A DNA stretch of 28,965 nucleotides from Chloroflexi bacterium UBA4733 (GTDB taxonomy: Bacteria; Chloroflexota; UBA4733), in contig DHIZ01000241.1 in assembly GCA_002404055.1 (NCBI GenBank), forward strand, positions 33,809 through 62,773. Direction: 5' to 3'. Made by a program: the position numbers and the translations under genes. Below, piece by piece: positions 1 to 6,942 of the stretch (position 1 is the stretch's first letter; each line of letters starts with the position of its first letter). Below the pieces are notes generated by a model, which searched no databases, was not told the origin of the DNA, and saw only the letters and a list, made by a program, of their open reading frames with translations.

Positions 1-103
1 GCGACTGAAGTCGCGGCTACACCATGCGAAGTCCGCCTGCGCGGACTGGTTCAGCCGCCGAAGGGCGGCTTTGCAGAGGTAGCCCGCGACTTCAGTCGCC
101 GGG
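1..103. repeat. Cloverleaf-like palindromic intergenic repeat, copy 1
   Basis: Terminal inverted repeats of about 21 bp (1-20 and 79-99) enclose two perfect 7-bp stem hairpins with 4-base loops: 30-47 (arm AGTCCGC, loop CTGC) and 53-70 (arm AGCCGCC, loop GAAG). The terminal arm is itself nearly self-complementary (GCGACT GA AGTCGC). The left arm lacks one G compared with copy 2 at 6648-6758, and the element may begin before the window. Folded, it gives a three-stem cloverleaf. It lies 78 bases upstream of the polyol dehydrogenase gene. No coding sequence is associated, so it resembles a REP/MITE-like element. Confidence 0.85.
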
Positions 104-180
104 CGAGCGTCGCGGACGGGCACCGCCACGCGCTCGGTCTGTTAGCATGCGCCGAAACACAGAGCAGGAGGAGCAGTGCG

Positions 181-1251
181 ATGGCGACGATGCGGGCGGT
201 GGTGTGCTATGGGCCGCGGGACTACCGGGTGGAGGAGCGGCCGGTACCACAGCCGCGTCCGGGTGAGCTACTGGTAAAGGTGGGCGCGGCTGGGATTTGC
301 GCCAGCGATATGAAGTGCTTCGCCGGCGGCCCCCTGTTCTGGGGGGTCGATGGCAAGAGCGGCTATTGCGAAGCGCCGGTGACAGCCGGCCACGAGTTTG
401 CCGGGCAAGTCGTGGTGTTGGGCGAAGGCGCAGCCGAACGGCACGGTGTGGCGATGGGCGACCATGTAGTGGCCGAGCAGATTATCCCCTGCGGCGTCTG
501 CCGCTACTGCAAGAGCGGCCACTACTGGATGTGCGAGCCGCACGTCATCTTCGGCTTCAAGCGGCAGCGGGCCGAGGGCGGCATGGCCGACTACATGCTG
601 TACCCGGCCAATAGCCGCGTCCACAAGGTCGATGCGCGCGTCTCGGTGCGGGAGGCCGCCTACATTGAGCCGCTGGCCTGCGCCATCCATGCAGTGCAGC
701 GCGGCAACATCCAGCCGGGCGACACCGTGGTGATGGCCGGCGTCGGCAACATCGGCCTCTGCATGCTGCAAGCCGCCAAACGCTATAACCCCGGCCAGCT
801 GATCGCCGTCGATACCAAGCAGTACCGGCTGGATCTGGCGATGCGCCTGGGGGCTGACGTGGTCCTCAACCCCGAGACCGAGGACGCTGTAGCGGCGGTG
901 AAACGTCTGACCGGCAACTACGGCGCCGATGTCTACATCGAAGCCGCCGGCCACCCCTCGGCGGCGCAGCAGGGCCTGGATATGCTGCGCCGACTCGGCA
1001 CCTTCGTCGCGTTCAGCGTCCTCAACGAGCCGGCGACCATAAATTGGACCACGGTGAGTGACCAGAAGGAACTGACCATTCACGGCAGCCACCTTGGCCC
1101 CTACTGCTACCCGGCTGCCATCGACGCCATCGCCAGCGGCGCCATCGACGTGAAGAGCCTTATCAGCGCCGAGTATCCGTTGGACCAGTTTGATGAAGCA
1201 ATGGCGGCAGCGCGCGGCGGCGCCAACCTGAAAACGCTGCTCATTCCCTGA
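181..1251 (+). CDS. Zinc-dependent polyol dehydrogenase (erythritol/L-threitol dehydrogenase-like)
   Basis: This is a 356-residue medium-chain dehydrogenase/reductase that should oxidise a secondary alcohol of a small sugar alcohol using NAD(P). The N-terminal catalytic domain shows the catalytic-zinc region GICASDMKCF (about residues 38-47) and GHEF (about 70-73). The structural-zinc loop contains CGVCRYCKSGHYWMC (about 104-118). The cofactor fold carries the GVGNIG glycine motif (about 187-192). From memory, the whole-length pattern, including the FGFKR and HLGPYCYPAAI segments, is closest to erythritol/L-threitol dehydrogenases rather than to threonine or sorbitol dehydrogenases; the exact substrate is an inference. 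The start at 181 is chosen because a strong AGGAGG ribosome site lies about 9 bases upstream. The gene converges on the aquaporin gene with only 19 bases between them. Confidence 0.87.
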   Translation: MATMRAVVCYGPRDYRVEERPVPQPRPGELLVKVGAAGICASDMKCFAGGPLFWGVDGKSGYCEAPVTAGHEFAGQVVVLGEGAAERHGVAMGDHVVAEQIIPCGVCRYCKSGHYWMCEPHVIFGFKRQRAEGGMADYMLYPANSRVHKVDARVSVREAAYIEPLACAIHAVQRGNIQPGDTVVMAGVGNIGLCMLQAAKRYNPGQLIAVDTKQYRLDLAMRLGADVVLNPETEDAVAAVKRLTGNYGADVYIEAAGHPSAAQQGLDMLRRLGTFVAFSVLNEPATINWTTVSDQKELTIHGSHLGPYCYPAAIDAIASGAIDVKSLISAEYPLDQFDEAMAAARGGANLKTLLIP

Positions 1252-1270
1252 GCGCGTCCCATTCGGACAT

Positions 1271-2200
1271 CTACTTCTGCAGAGGTGGCACACGGGTGCG
1301 CGGCGGAGGTGTGGCGCCGGCAGCCTGTCCGTGTTGGGAGCGGACGTGCTGGTTCGCTGCATGATCGGCTGGACCACTGAAGATGGACCGGTAGTGGACA
1401 TCGTGGAACAGTTTGGCGGTCTTGACCTCGAAAGGCAACGCCAGCCGGTGAACCGCAGCCGCTAACGTTCCACCGAGGAGCGGACCGACAGCATACAGCC
1501 AATACGGGGTCCAAAGCTGTGCGATGACGGCTGGACCGAGGCTGCGGGCCGGGTTCATCCCGGCGCCGGAGATGTTGCCGTCGCCCCACACGAGCACCAT
1601 CACAACAAAGGCAACGATCAGCGGTGTCCAGCGCATCGTGGCGTGGTGGCTGACGAACACGAGGATGGCTTCAACCAGCAGGAAGGTTGCCACGACTTCG
1701 CCCAGCAGAGCGACTGGGATCGATATGCCGGCTCCTGGCAGGTTGACGGCATCGTGAACCGTGCTGGCCATTCGATGCCAGATGACACTGCCGACCCAGG
1801 CGCCAAGGATGGCCCCGCTGCACTGCGCCAGCACATAACCGACGAGGTCAGGTGGCCGCATCTTGCCGAGGATCGTGAAGCTCAAAGACAGCGCCGGGTT
1901 CAGATGCGCCCCGGAGAGACGCCCGAGTGGCGTGATCGCCACCAGGCCTCCGGCACAGCCGAGCAGCAAGCCGGTGATCAACAAGCGAAGGCCGATGGAT
2001 GGCAGCAGACGCGGCAATGGCGATGTGGCGCCGAACATCCAGGAAACGGCCGTCAGCACGCAGAGCAGCAGGAAGGCCGTGCCAACGAACTCGGCGGCGA
2101 ATTCGGGCCAGTGATGTCCCACTTCTCGCTGCCAACGCTGGAAGCGCAGCCGCACGGCGCCCTCCTCGTCGGGCGTCTCGGATTGAGCGCTCTGCGCCAC
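1271..2200 (-). CDS. MIP-family channel (aquaporin/glycerol facilitator)
   Basis: This is a 309-residue polytopic inner-membrane protein that passively conducts water or small neutral solutes such as polyols. Both half-pore signatures are visible: SGAHLNPALSLSF in the first half and GAGMNPARSLGPAV in the second. Each carries the NPA box that forms the selectivity pore. Hydrophobic helices surround them. The N-terminus (about 35 residues) is charged and hydrophilic. The C-terminal tail of about 55 residues after the last helix is longer than usual and rich in His, Gln and Pro. The start is a GTG at 2198-2200 with a weak purine-rich stretch upstream. Its position beside a polyol dehydrogenase fits polyol uptake, but the pore sequence alone does not let me separate aquaporin from aquaglyceroporin. 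Confidence 0.9.
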   Translation of the reverse strand: MAQSAQSETPDEEGAVRLRFQRWQREVGHHWPEFAAEFVGTAFLLLCVLTAVSWMFGATSPLPRLLPSIGLRLLITGLLLGCAGGLVAITPLGRLSGAHLNPALSLSFTILGKMRPPDLVGYVLAQCSGAILGAWVGSVIWHRMASTVHDAVNLPGAGISIPVALLGEVVATFLLVEAILVFVSHHATMRWTPLIVAFVVMVLVWGDGNISGAGMNPARSLGPAVIAQLWTPYWLYAVGPLLGGTLAAAVHRLALPFEVKTAKLFHDVHYRSIFSGPADHAANQHVRSQHGQAAGATPPPRTRVPPLQK

Positions 2201-2328
2201 GGATCTATCAGCCCCTTATGCCAGGTGAACCGGGACGGGGCTGCGCCGCCGGATTGCTCGGATAGCGAACTGCTGACGTTGGCGCTGCGCGGTTCCCCAC
2301 CATTCGGGTAACGACGCGAGTGATTTCA

Positions 2329-3492
2329 TCAAAGCCGCGCCCGCGCAATGCAGTCCGCCAACGCGGCCACGCCATCGGGAATGTCGGCGCGGTCGATAAA
2401 GCCGAAGGCGAGGCGCAGGTAGGGGATGTCCTGATCGGCAGCATCGAAAGATCGCCCCGCGCCATACTGGATGCCGGCTTCCGTGGCCAAAGCGCGCACG
2501 CGGGCGACATTGATCGCTTCCGGCAGGCGCAGCCAGGTGAACAGGCCACCCTCCGGCCGGGTCCACTCCACACCGGAGGGACCAAGATGCTCTTCCAGCG
2601 CCGCCAACAGGGCATCGCGCTTCGCCTTCAATGCCTGGTTGCACTCGGCAATGTGACTCCAGATGTGATCCCGGAAATATTCGGCGACGATCATTGCCGA
2701 CAGCGCGCTGATGCCGCCGTCAATCTTGAAGCGCAGCAGTTCCGACATGCGCGGCTCCGGCGCGATGACGTACCCCAGGCGGATACCGGGACCAAGAATT
2801 TTGGAGAACGAGCCGATGTAGATGACCCGCCCCGGCTCCGCCAGCGCATAGAGGGCCGGCGGCGGCGCTCCATCGGTAAAGCGCACGTCGGCATAGCAGT
2901 CGTCCTCAATGATCAGGATGTCGCGCGCCGCAGCAATTTCGAGCAACTGCCGGCGGCGCTCCAGTGGCAGCGTCGTTCCTGTTGGATTCTGGTAGCTGGG
3001 GATCGTGTAGATGAACGCCGGCTTGCGTCCCTCGGCAATCAGGCGATCCAACGTTTCCGCCAGCGCGTCCACGCGCATGCCCTGGTCGTCCAGCGGCACG
3101 CCGACGAGGTCGGCGCCCACGCGCCGGAAGGCGTTGAGGGTGCCGACGTAGGTGAAGGACTCCACGACGATCGTCGCACCGGCGCCGGCCAAGCCGAGCC
3201 CCGCCAGGCCGATCGCCTGCATACTGCCGTTCGTCAGGACGACCTGATCCAACGGGATTGACACGCCGTGATTGTTGCGCATGCGCTCAACGGCAATCTC
3301 GCGCAGCGCCGGCCAGCCCTTCGGGTCGGGATACTTCACCAGCACCTCGCCCACCTGGGACACAATCCGCATCGCCGCCTCAGCTAGTTCCCGGGAAGGA
3401 AAAGTCGCCGGGTCGGGCATTCCACTGCCAAAGTTGAACGACCGCGCCACCGCCGTGTCGACGTGTCGTGCCACGGGCGCCGTTGCTGCCAT
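2329..3492 (-). CDS. PLP-dependent aminotransferase, class I/II fold (MocR-domain/2-aminoadipate aminotransferase type)
   Basis: This 387-residue cytosolic enzyme should transfer amino groups between an amino acid and a 2-oxo acid. Recognisable elements are the TNGSMQAI phosphate-binding turn (about 87-94), the NPTG motif (169-172) that contacts PLP, the IIEDDCY stretch (about 194-200), and the SFSKILGPGIRLGY segment whose Lys231 should form the Schiff base. There is no N-terminal GntR DNA-binding domain, so it is the stand-alone enzyme rather than a MocR regulator. The arrangement matches 2-aminoadipate/aromatic-type aminotransferases; the substrate cannot be read from sequence. The ATG at 3492 follows a GAGAGGCGG ribosome site. 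It lies 128 bases upstream of the aquaporin gene on the same strand. Confidence 0.88.
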   Translation of the reverse strand: MAATAPVARHVDTAVARSFNFGSGMPDPATFPSRELAEAAMRIVSQVGEVLVKYPDPKGWPALREIAVERMRNNHGVSIPLDQVVLTNGSMQAIGLAGLGLAGAGATIVVESFTYVGTLNAFRRVGADLVGVPLDDQGMRVDALAETLDRLIAEGRKPAFIYTIPSYQNPTGTTLPLERRRQLLEIAAARDILIIEDDCYADVRFTDGAPPPALYALAEPGRVIYIGSFSKILGPGIRLGYVIAPEPRMSELLRFKIDGGISALSAMIVAEYFRDHIWSHIAECNQALKAKRDALLAALEEHLGPSGVEWTRPEGGLFTWLRLPEAINVARVRALATEAGIQYGAGRSFDAADQDIPYLRLAFGFIDRADIPDGVAALADCIARARL

Positions 3493-3666
3493 TGGACCGC
3501 CTCTCTGCCTTTTCGTCGGGCGCCAACCACACCACCGCCAGTCACCAGGCGCTGTTGGTACCAGTCAAAGGCTAGCACACGAACGCATGGCGCGATAAGG
3601 CGGCGAAATTCCCGGGTGCAACGCAACGTGTTGCACAGCAAGCGAACGACGTGAGTACCCGAGAGT

Positions 3667-3697
3667 ACAGGGCCGCGACTGCGGTCTGCGGCCCTGT
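3667..3697. terminator. Hairpin downstream of the minus-strand sulfatase, possible terminator
   Basis: A 10-bp perfect stem (ACAGGGCCGC at 3667-3676 pairing with 3688-3697) closes an 11-base loop. It lies 48-78 bases past the stop codon of the sulfatase that ends at 3745. No convincing U-run follows on either strand, so intrinsic termination is only a possibility. The rest of the interval 3493-3744 shows no coding sequence. Confidence 0.45.
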
Positions 3698-3744
3698 TAG
3701 ACTTCCCGCCACGGTTCCCCTGCCTAAACGAAACCGCCTTGGGC

Positions 3745-5151
3745 CTAATAGCTCCAGACACGCGGCAGTTGCCGCTCCATCGCCAGCAGCCGTCGTAGCA
3801 GCGTGTGACGGTGCTCGGCAAGCACCTCGCGATATGCGACATCCCCGGCGACATCGTGATACTCGCCCGGATCAGTCCCCAGGTCGAAGAGTAGCTCGCG
3901 GCCGTCGGCGTGGGTGACATAACGGTGGAACGCCGTGCGCAGCACCTTCCAGCCGGCGCCTTCGGTCAGGGCGCTCGGCTCCTCGGTGGTCGACTGAGCA
4001 CTCAGCAACGCGTCAAGAGGCAGGGGCCGACCCTGGAGGAAGGACGGACGCTGGATGCCGGCAAGTTCGAGCAGCGTCGGCACGACATCGACAGCTTCGA
4101 CGATCTGCTGGACGGTGCGCCCCCGCTGCGCATCGCCAGCGGGACAACGGATGAGCAGCGGCACCCGGCTGATGCAGTCCGGCGCTGGATAGCCCTTGCC
4201 ATACTTCAAGTGCTCGCCCAGCCACTCCCCGTGATCGGACGTGAAGACGATGATCGTGTCGTCGCGAAGGCCCCGCTCCTCCAGGTGGGCCAGGATACGC
4301 CCGACGTGGTGGTCAACCTCGCTGATCATGGCGTAATAGCCGTGCCGGGCTGCCCGCAGTTCCTCGTCGGAGCAGCGGCCGGAGGCGCGTCGCGCCTCCA
4401 CTTCCGGAGGGAACTGGGGCAACGTGAAGCCGGCAGGATCATACAGGTCCAGGAACTCCTGGGGCGCCACCCAGGGCGAGTGGGGCGAGTAGAAACCGGC
4501 AATGCAGAAGAAGGGGTGATCGCCCTGTCGATCCATGAACTCCATCGTTTGCTCGGCCACAAAGGCGGTGAAGGTCAGGTCGCTGCGACTGCGGAACGGC
4601 TGGGGCGCTAGCGGGAAGCGTTCGGCGGGATGGCGGATGCCGTCGCGGACGCCAAGCGTTCGCTGCCAAACTTCTGTCGCCGGCGGCAGGCCGGGGCTGA
4701 TCAGGTCGAGCTGATCGGGCGCTTTGCGCCGCACCCAGGCGCGATAGGCGTCGTCGTAACAGCCGGGCTCGTCGGCGACCTCCAGATGATCGAAGCCGTA
4801 ACTGGGGTGCGGCTCCCGGTGGTCGCGGTTGGCGTGGGGCAAAAAGTGCAGCTTCCCGATGTTGGCGCTGGTGTAGCCGTAGGGTCGCAACAGCGTCGGC
4901 AGCGTAACCGTCGCTGCCGGCACCGGCACGCCCATGTGCGTAATGCCCAGCGTGGACGGATACTGGCCGGTCAGGAAGCTGACCCGACTCGGCATGCAGA
5001 CGGGATTCTGCACGAAGTAGTGATCAAAGTTCGTCCCTTCGTCGGCCAGGCGGTCCAGGTTGGGGGTCTGCACATTCGGGTTGCCGTTGGCGCCGAGGGC
5101 ATCCCAACGCCATTGGTCGGTGGACAGCAGTAGTATATTCGGTCGGCGCAT
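3745..5151 (-). CDS. Sulfatase (formylglycine-dependent arylsulfatase/choline-sulfatase type)
   Basis: This 468-residue alkaline-phosphatase-superfamily hydrolase should cleave sulfate esters. The N-terminus starts directly with the fold (PNILLLSTDQWRWDALG, with metal ligand Asp12). The canonical sulfatase signature CMPSRVSFLTG begins at Cys52, which a formylglycine-generating enzyme would convert to the catalytic aldehyde. GKLHF and TSDHGEWLGEH supply further conserved active-site and metal residues. There is no signal peptide, so the enzyme appears cytoplasmic. The ATG at 5151 has an AAGGAG ribosome site. It is transcribed divergently from a second sulfatase-like gene 82 bases away, suggesting shared control. 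No maturation enzyme gene is in the window. Substrate unknown. Confidence 0.93.
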   Translation of the reverse strand: MRRPNILLLSTDQWRWDALGANGNPNVQTPNLDRLADEGTNFDHYFVQNPVCMPSRVSFLTGQYPSTLGITHMGVPVPAATVTLPTLLRPYGYTSANIGKLHFLPHANRDHREPHPSYGFDHLEVADEPGCYDDAYRAWVRRKAPDQLDLISPGLPPATEVWQRTLGVRDGIRHPAERFPLAPQPFRSRSDLTFTAFVAEQTMEFMDRQGDHPFFCIAGFYSPHSPWVAPQEFLDLYDPAGFTLPQFPPEVEARRASGRCSDEELRAARHGYYAMISEVDHHVGRILAHLEERGLRDDTIIVFTSDHGEWLGEHLKYGKGYPAPDCISRVPLLIRCPAGDAQRGRTVQQIVEAVDVVPTLLELAGIQRPSFLQGRPLPLDALLSAQSTTEEPSALTEGAGWKVLRTAFHRYVTHADGRELLFDLGTDPGEYHDVAGDVAYREVLAEHRHTLLRRLLAMERQLPRVWSY

Positions 5152-5173
5152 CTGGCTGACTCCTTCTCGCTAC

Positions 5174-5202
5174 ACTGGCGGCAGTATATACTGTCCGCCG
5201 GT
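5174..5202. promoter_or_regulatory. Palindromic candidate operator between divergent sulfatase genes
   Basis: The 82-base divergent intergenic region centres on a nested palindrome. A perfect 10-bp core, AGTATATACT (5183-5192), is flanked by outer arms ACTGGCGG (5174-5181) and CCGCCGGT (5195-5202), which pair at 7 of 8 positions. Such a site in a divergent promoter region is typical of a dimeric repressor or activator controlling both genes. The regulator is not in the window and its family cannot be read from the site. Confidence 0.5.
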
Positions 5203-5233
5203 GGGACCGGAACAGCGGAAGGAACGTACAACA

Positions 5234-6634
5234 ATGCCAGCAGCGACGCTGCCCTACAACATCGTCTGCCTCTGCCTCGACAGTCTGCGCCGCGATCATC
5301 TGGGCGCCAACGGCAACACCTGGATCAGCACGCCCAACCTGGATCGTTTTGCGGCGCAGGCGACCGTCTTTGACAGGGCCTACATCGGCTCCTGTCCCAC
5401 AATTCCCTGCCGCACCGACCTTTTCACCGGTGTCACGACCTGGCCGCAGCGCGGCTGGACGCCGCTGCCGCAGGATGCACCGGTGCTCGCGACGCTGTTC
5501 GGCAGGCGCGGCTACATCACCGCGCTGATTGCCGACACCTATCACCTCTTCCGCGACGGCCACTACTTCGACCGGGGCTTCCGCACCTGGCAGTGGATAC
5601 GCGGGCAGGAGGGAGACCGCTGCATCCCCGACCTCTCCCGGGCGATTACCCTGCCGGCGGCGCCGGAAAAGCTGCGCAATGCCGAACGGTTGCGCACCGT
5701 CTATCTCCCCAAGACGGCCGAGCGGCGCAGCGAGGCGGACTATTTTGCGCCGCAGACGATGACCACCGCCCTGCGCTGGCTGGAACGCAATCGCACTGTG
5801 CAACCCTTCTTGCTCTGGATCGACGAGTTCGACCCGCACGAGCCCTGGGACCCGCCCCAGCACTACGTCGACATGTACGATGCCGGTTACTCCGGCGAGG
5901 AGGTCATCGCCCCGCGCTACGGGCCTGCCGATTACCTGTCCCCGGCGGAACTGCGTCACGTGCGGGCGCTCTATGCCGGTGAGGTAACGATGGTCGACCG
6001 TTGGGTGGGGCGAGTACTCGACGCCGTCGACGACCTCGGTCTGCGCGAGCGCACGATCGTCGTCGTGCTGTCTGACCACGGGCATTACCTGGATTACCCC
6101 GGCGACCAGGGCCTCATCGGCAAACCGGCCCCGCTGTTCGAAGGCGTGGCCCACCAGAATCTGATGCTCCGTCACCCGGCAGGGCTGGCCGCCGGGCAGC
6201 GCCTCCAGGCGCTGGTGCAGCCGGTCGACCTGCTGCCGACCTTGCTCGACCTGACCGGCGGCGACCTGCCGCCCCAGGGCGACGGCCGCTCTATTGCCCC
6301 GTTGCTCCAGGGGCGACCCGCACCGGGCCGCGATATCGCCATCTCCGTCCAGCACCGCAGTTCCCCCACCATCACCAGCGCCGACTGGAGCTTTGTCTTT
6401 GTGCCGGACAGCACGGCTGGTCGGCCATCAGGGGACGAAACCAATCAGCTTGTCAAACCAGGCGGCGGGCGTTGGACGTCCATGCTCTTCGACCTGCGTG
6501 AGGACCCCTTGCAGCAGCACGACGTTCTGGCTGAGCATCGGCAGGAGGCGCGCGACCTCTACGCCGCCTTCGCAGCCTTCCTGCGCCAAAGAAATCCGGC
6601 GGCGCTCGATCTGTACCCGCCGCCGGAGTGGTGA
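5234..6634 (+). CDS. Sulfatase-superfamily hydrolase with Thr at the nucleophile position
   Basis: This 466-residue alkaline-phosphatase-superfamily protein has conserved ends of the fold: IVCLCLDSLRRDHLGANG at the N-terminus (metal ligand Asp16) and VVVLSDHGHYLDYPGD toward the C-terminal half. Where sulfatases carry C/S-x-P-S-R, this protein has T-I-P-C-R (Thr56 to Arg60) followed by TDLFTG. The residue normally converted to formylglycine is therefore Thr. Thr is the nucleophile in nucleotide pyrophosphatase/phosphodiesterases and phosphoethanolamine transferases of the same superfamily, so a phosphodiester or phosphonate substrate is plausible; that is inference. The ATG at 5234 is preferred over upstream in-frame starts because GGAAGGA precedes it and similarity to the family begins just after it. 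It is divergent from the canonical sulfatase at 3745-5151. Confidence 0.87.
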   Translation: MPAATLPYNIVCLCLDSLRRDHLGANGNTWISTPNLDRFAAQATVFDRAYIGSCPTIPCRTDLFTGVTTWPQRGWTPLPQDAPVLATLFGRRGYITALIADTYHLFRDGHYFDRGFRTWQWIRGQEGDRCIPDLSRAITLPAAPEKLRNAERLRTVYLPKTAERRSEADYFAPQTMTTALRWLERNRTVQPFLLWIDEFDPHEPWDPPQHYVDMYDAGYSGEEVIAPRYGPADYLSPAELRHVRALYAGEVTMVDRWVGRVLDAVDDLGLRERTIVVVLSDHGHYLDYPGDQGLIGKPAPLFEGVAHQNLMLRHPAGLAAGQRLQALVQPVDLLPTLLDLTGGDLPPQGDGRSIAPLLQGRPAPGRDIAISVQHRSSPTITSADWSFVFVPDSTAGRPSGDETNQLVKPGGGRWTSMLFDLREDPLQQHDVLAEHRQEARDLYAAFAAFLRQRNPAALDLYPPPEW

Positions 6635-6647
6635 GCGCCAAGCCGCG

Positions 6648-6758
6648 CCCGGCGACTGAAGTCGCGGGCTGGTACGAGCGAAGCCCGCCTTCGCGGGCTG
6701 GACCCGAGTCCGCGCAGGCGGACTTTGCCTGGTGTAGCCCGCGACTTCAGTCGCCGGG
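6648..6758. repeat. Cloverleaf-like palindromic intergenic repeat, copy 2 (reverse orientation)
   Basis: Perfect 23-bp terminal inverted repeats (6648-6670 and 6736-6758, beginning CCCGGCGACTGAAGTCGC) enclose two hairpins. These are at 6682-6699 (arm AGCCCGC, loop CTTC) and 6707-6724 (arm AGTCCGC, loop GCAG). The hairpin at 6707-6724 is the exact reverse complement of the first hairpin of copy 1. The other matches copy 1's second hairpin after paired base changes that keep the stem. It begins 13 bases after the stop of the sulfatase-like gene and could also end its transcription. Confidence 0.87.
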
Positions 6759-6814
6759 AGTAACCAAGCATCCTGCGCAAAAACATGGGGGTTCACCCGG
6801 CATCCATCCCGTAC

Positions 6815-6843
6815 TTGCCGTCCACCCAATCCTGCCTTACAAT
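6815..6843 (+). promoter_or_regulatory. Sigma-70-like promoter of the substrate-binding protein gene
   Basis: A -35 element TTGCCG (6815-6820) and a -10 element TACAAT (6838-6843) are separated by exactly 17 bases, 99 bases upstream of the start codon at 6943. Each hexamer matches the consensus at four or five positions. The leader between -10 and start holds no other obvious gene. Confidence 0.6.
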
Positions 6844-6942
6844 CGGAACAACCGAGAGCACAGTGTTGCCACACTCTGACCGTTGCTGTGTGCAGGCCGC
6901 GCCGGTCCTCTCTCGTCTCCAAGCCAATGAAAGGAGCGAACC

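Noticed and set aside
268..1401. A 377-codon open frame on the minus strand opposite the polyol dehydrogenase.
   Set aside because: It is a shadow of a GC-rich gene on the other strand; its translation has no recognisable domain and is rich in Arg, His and Ala.
5060..5233. Extended N-terminus of the second sulfatase-like protein starting at 5060.
   Set aside because: It would overlap the divergent gene and the candidate operator, and the added residues do not resemble the family. The ATG at 5234 has a ribosome site.
1..6758. Composite transposon bounded by the inverted cloverleaf repeats.
   Set aside because: There is no transposase gene and no target-site duplication I can see, and the repeats look like independent intergenic insertions. 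The bracketing is noted as a finding but not called a mobile element.
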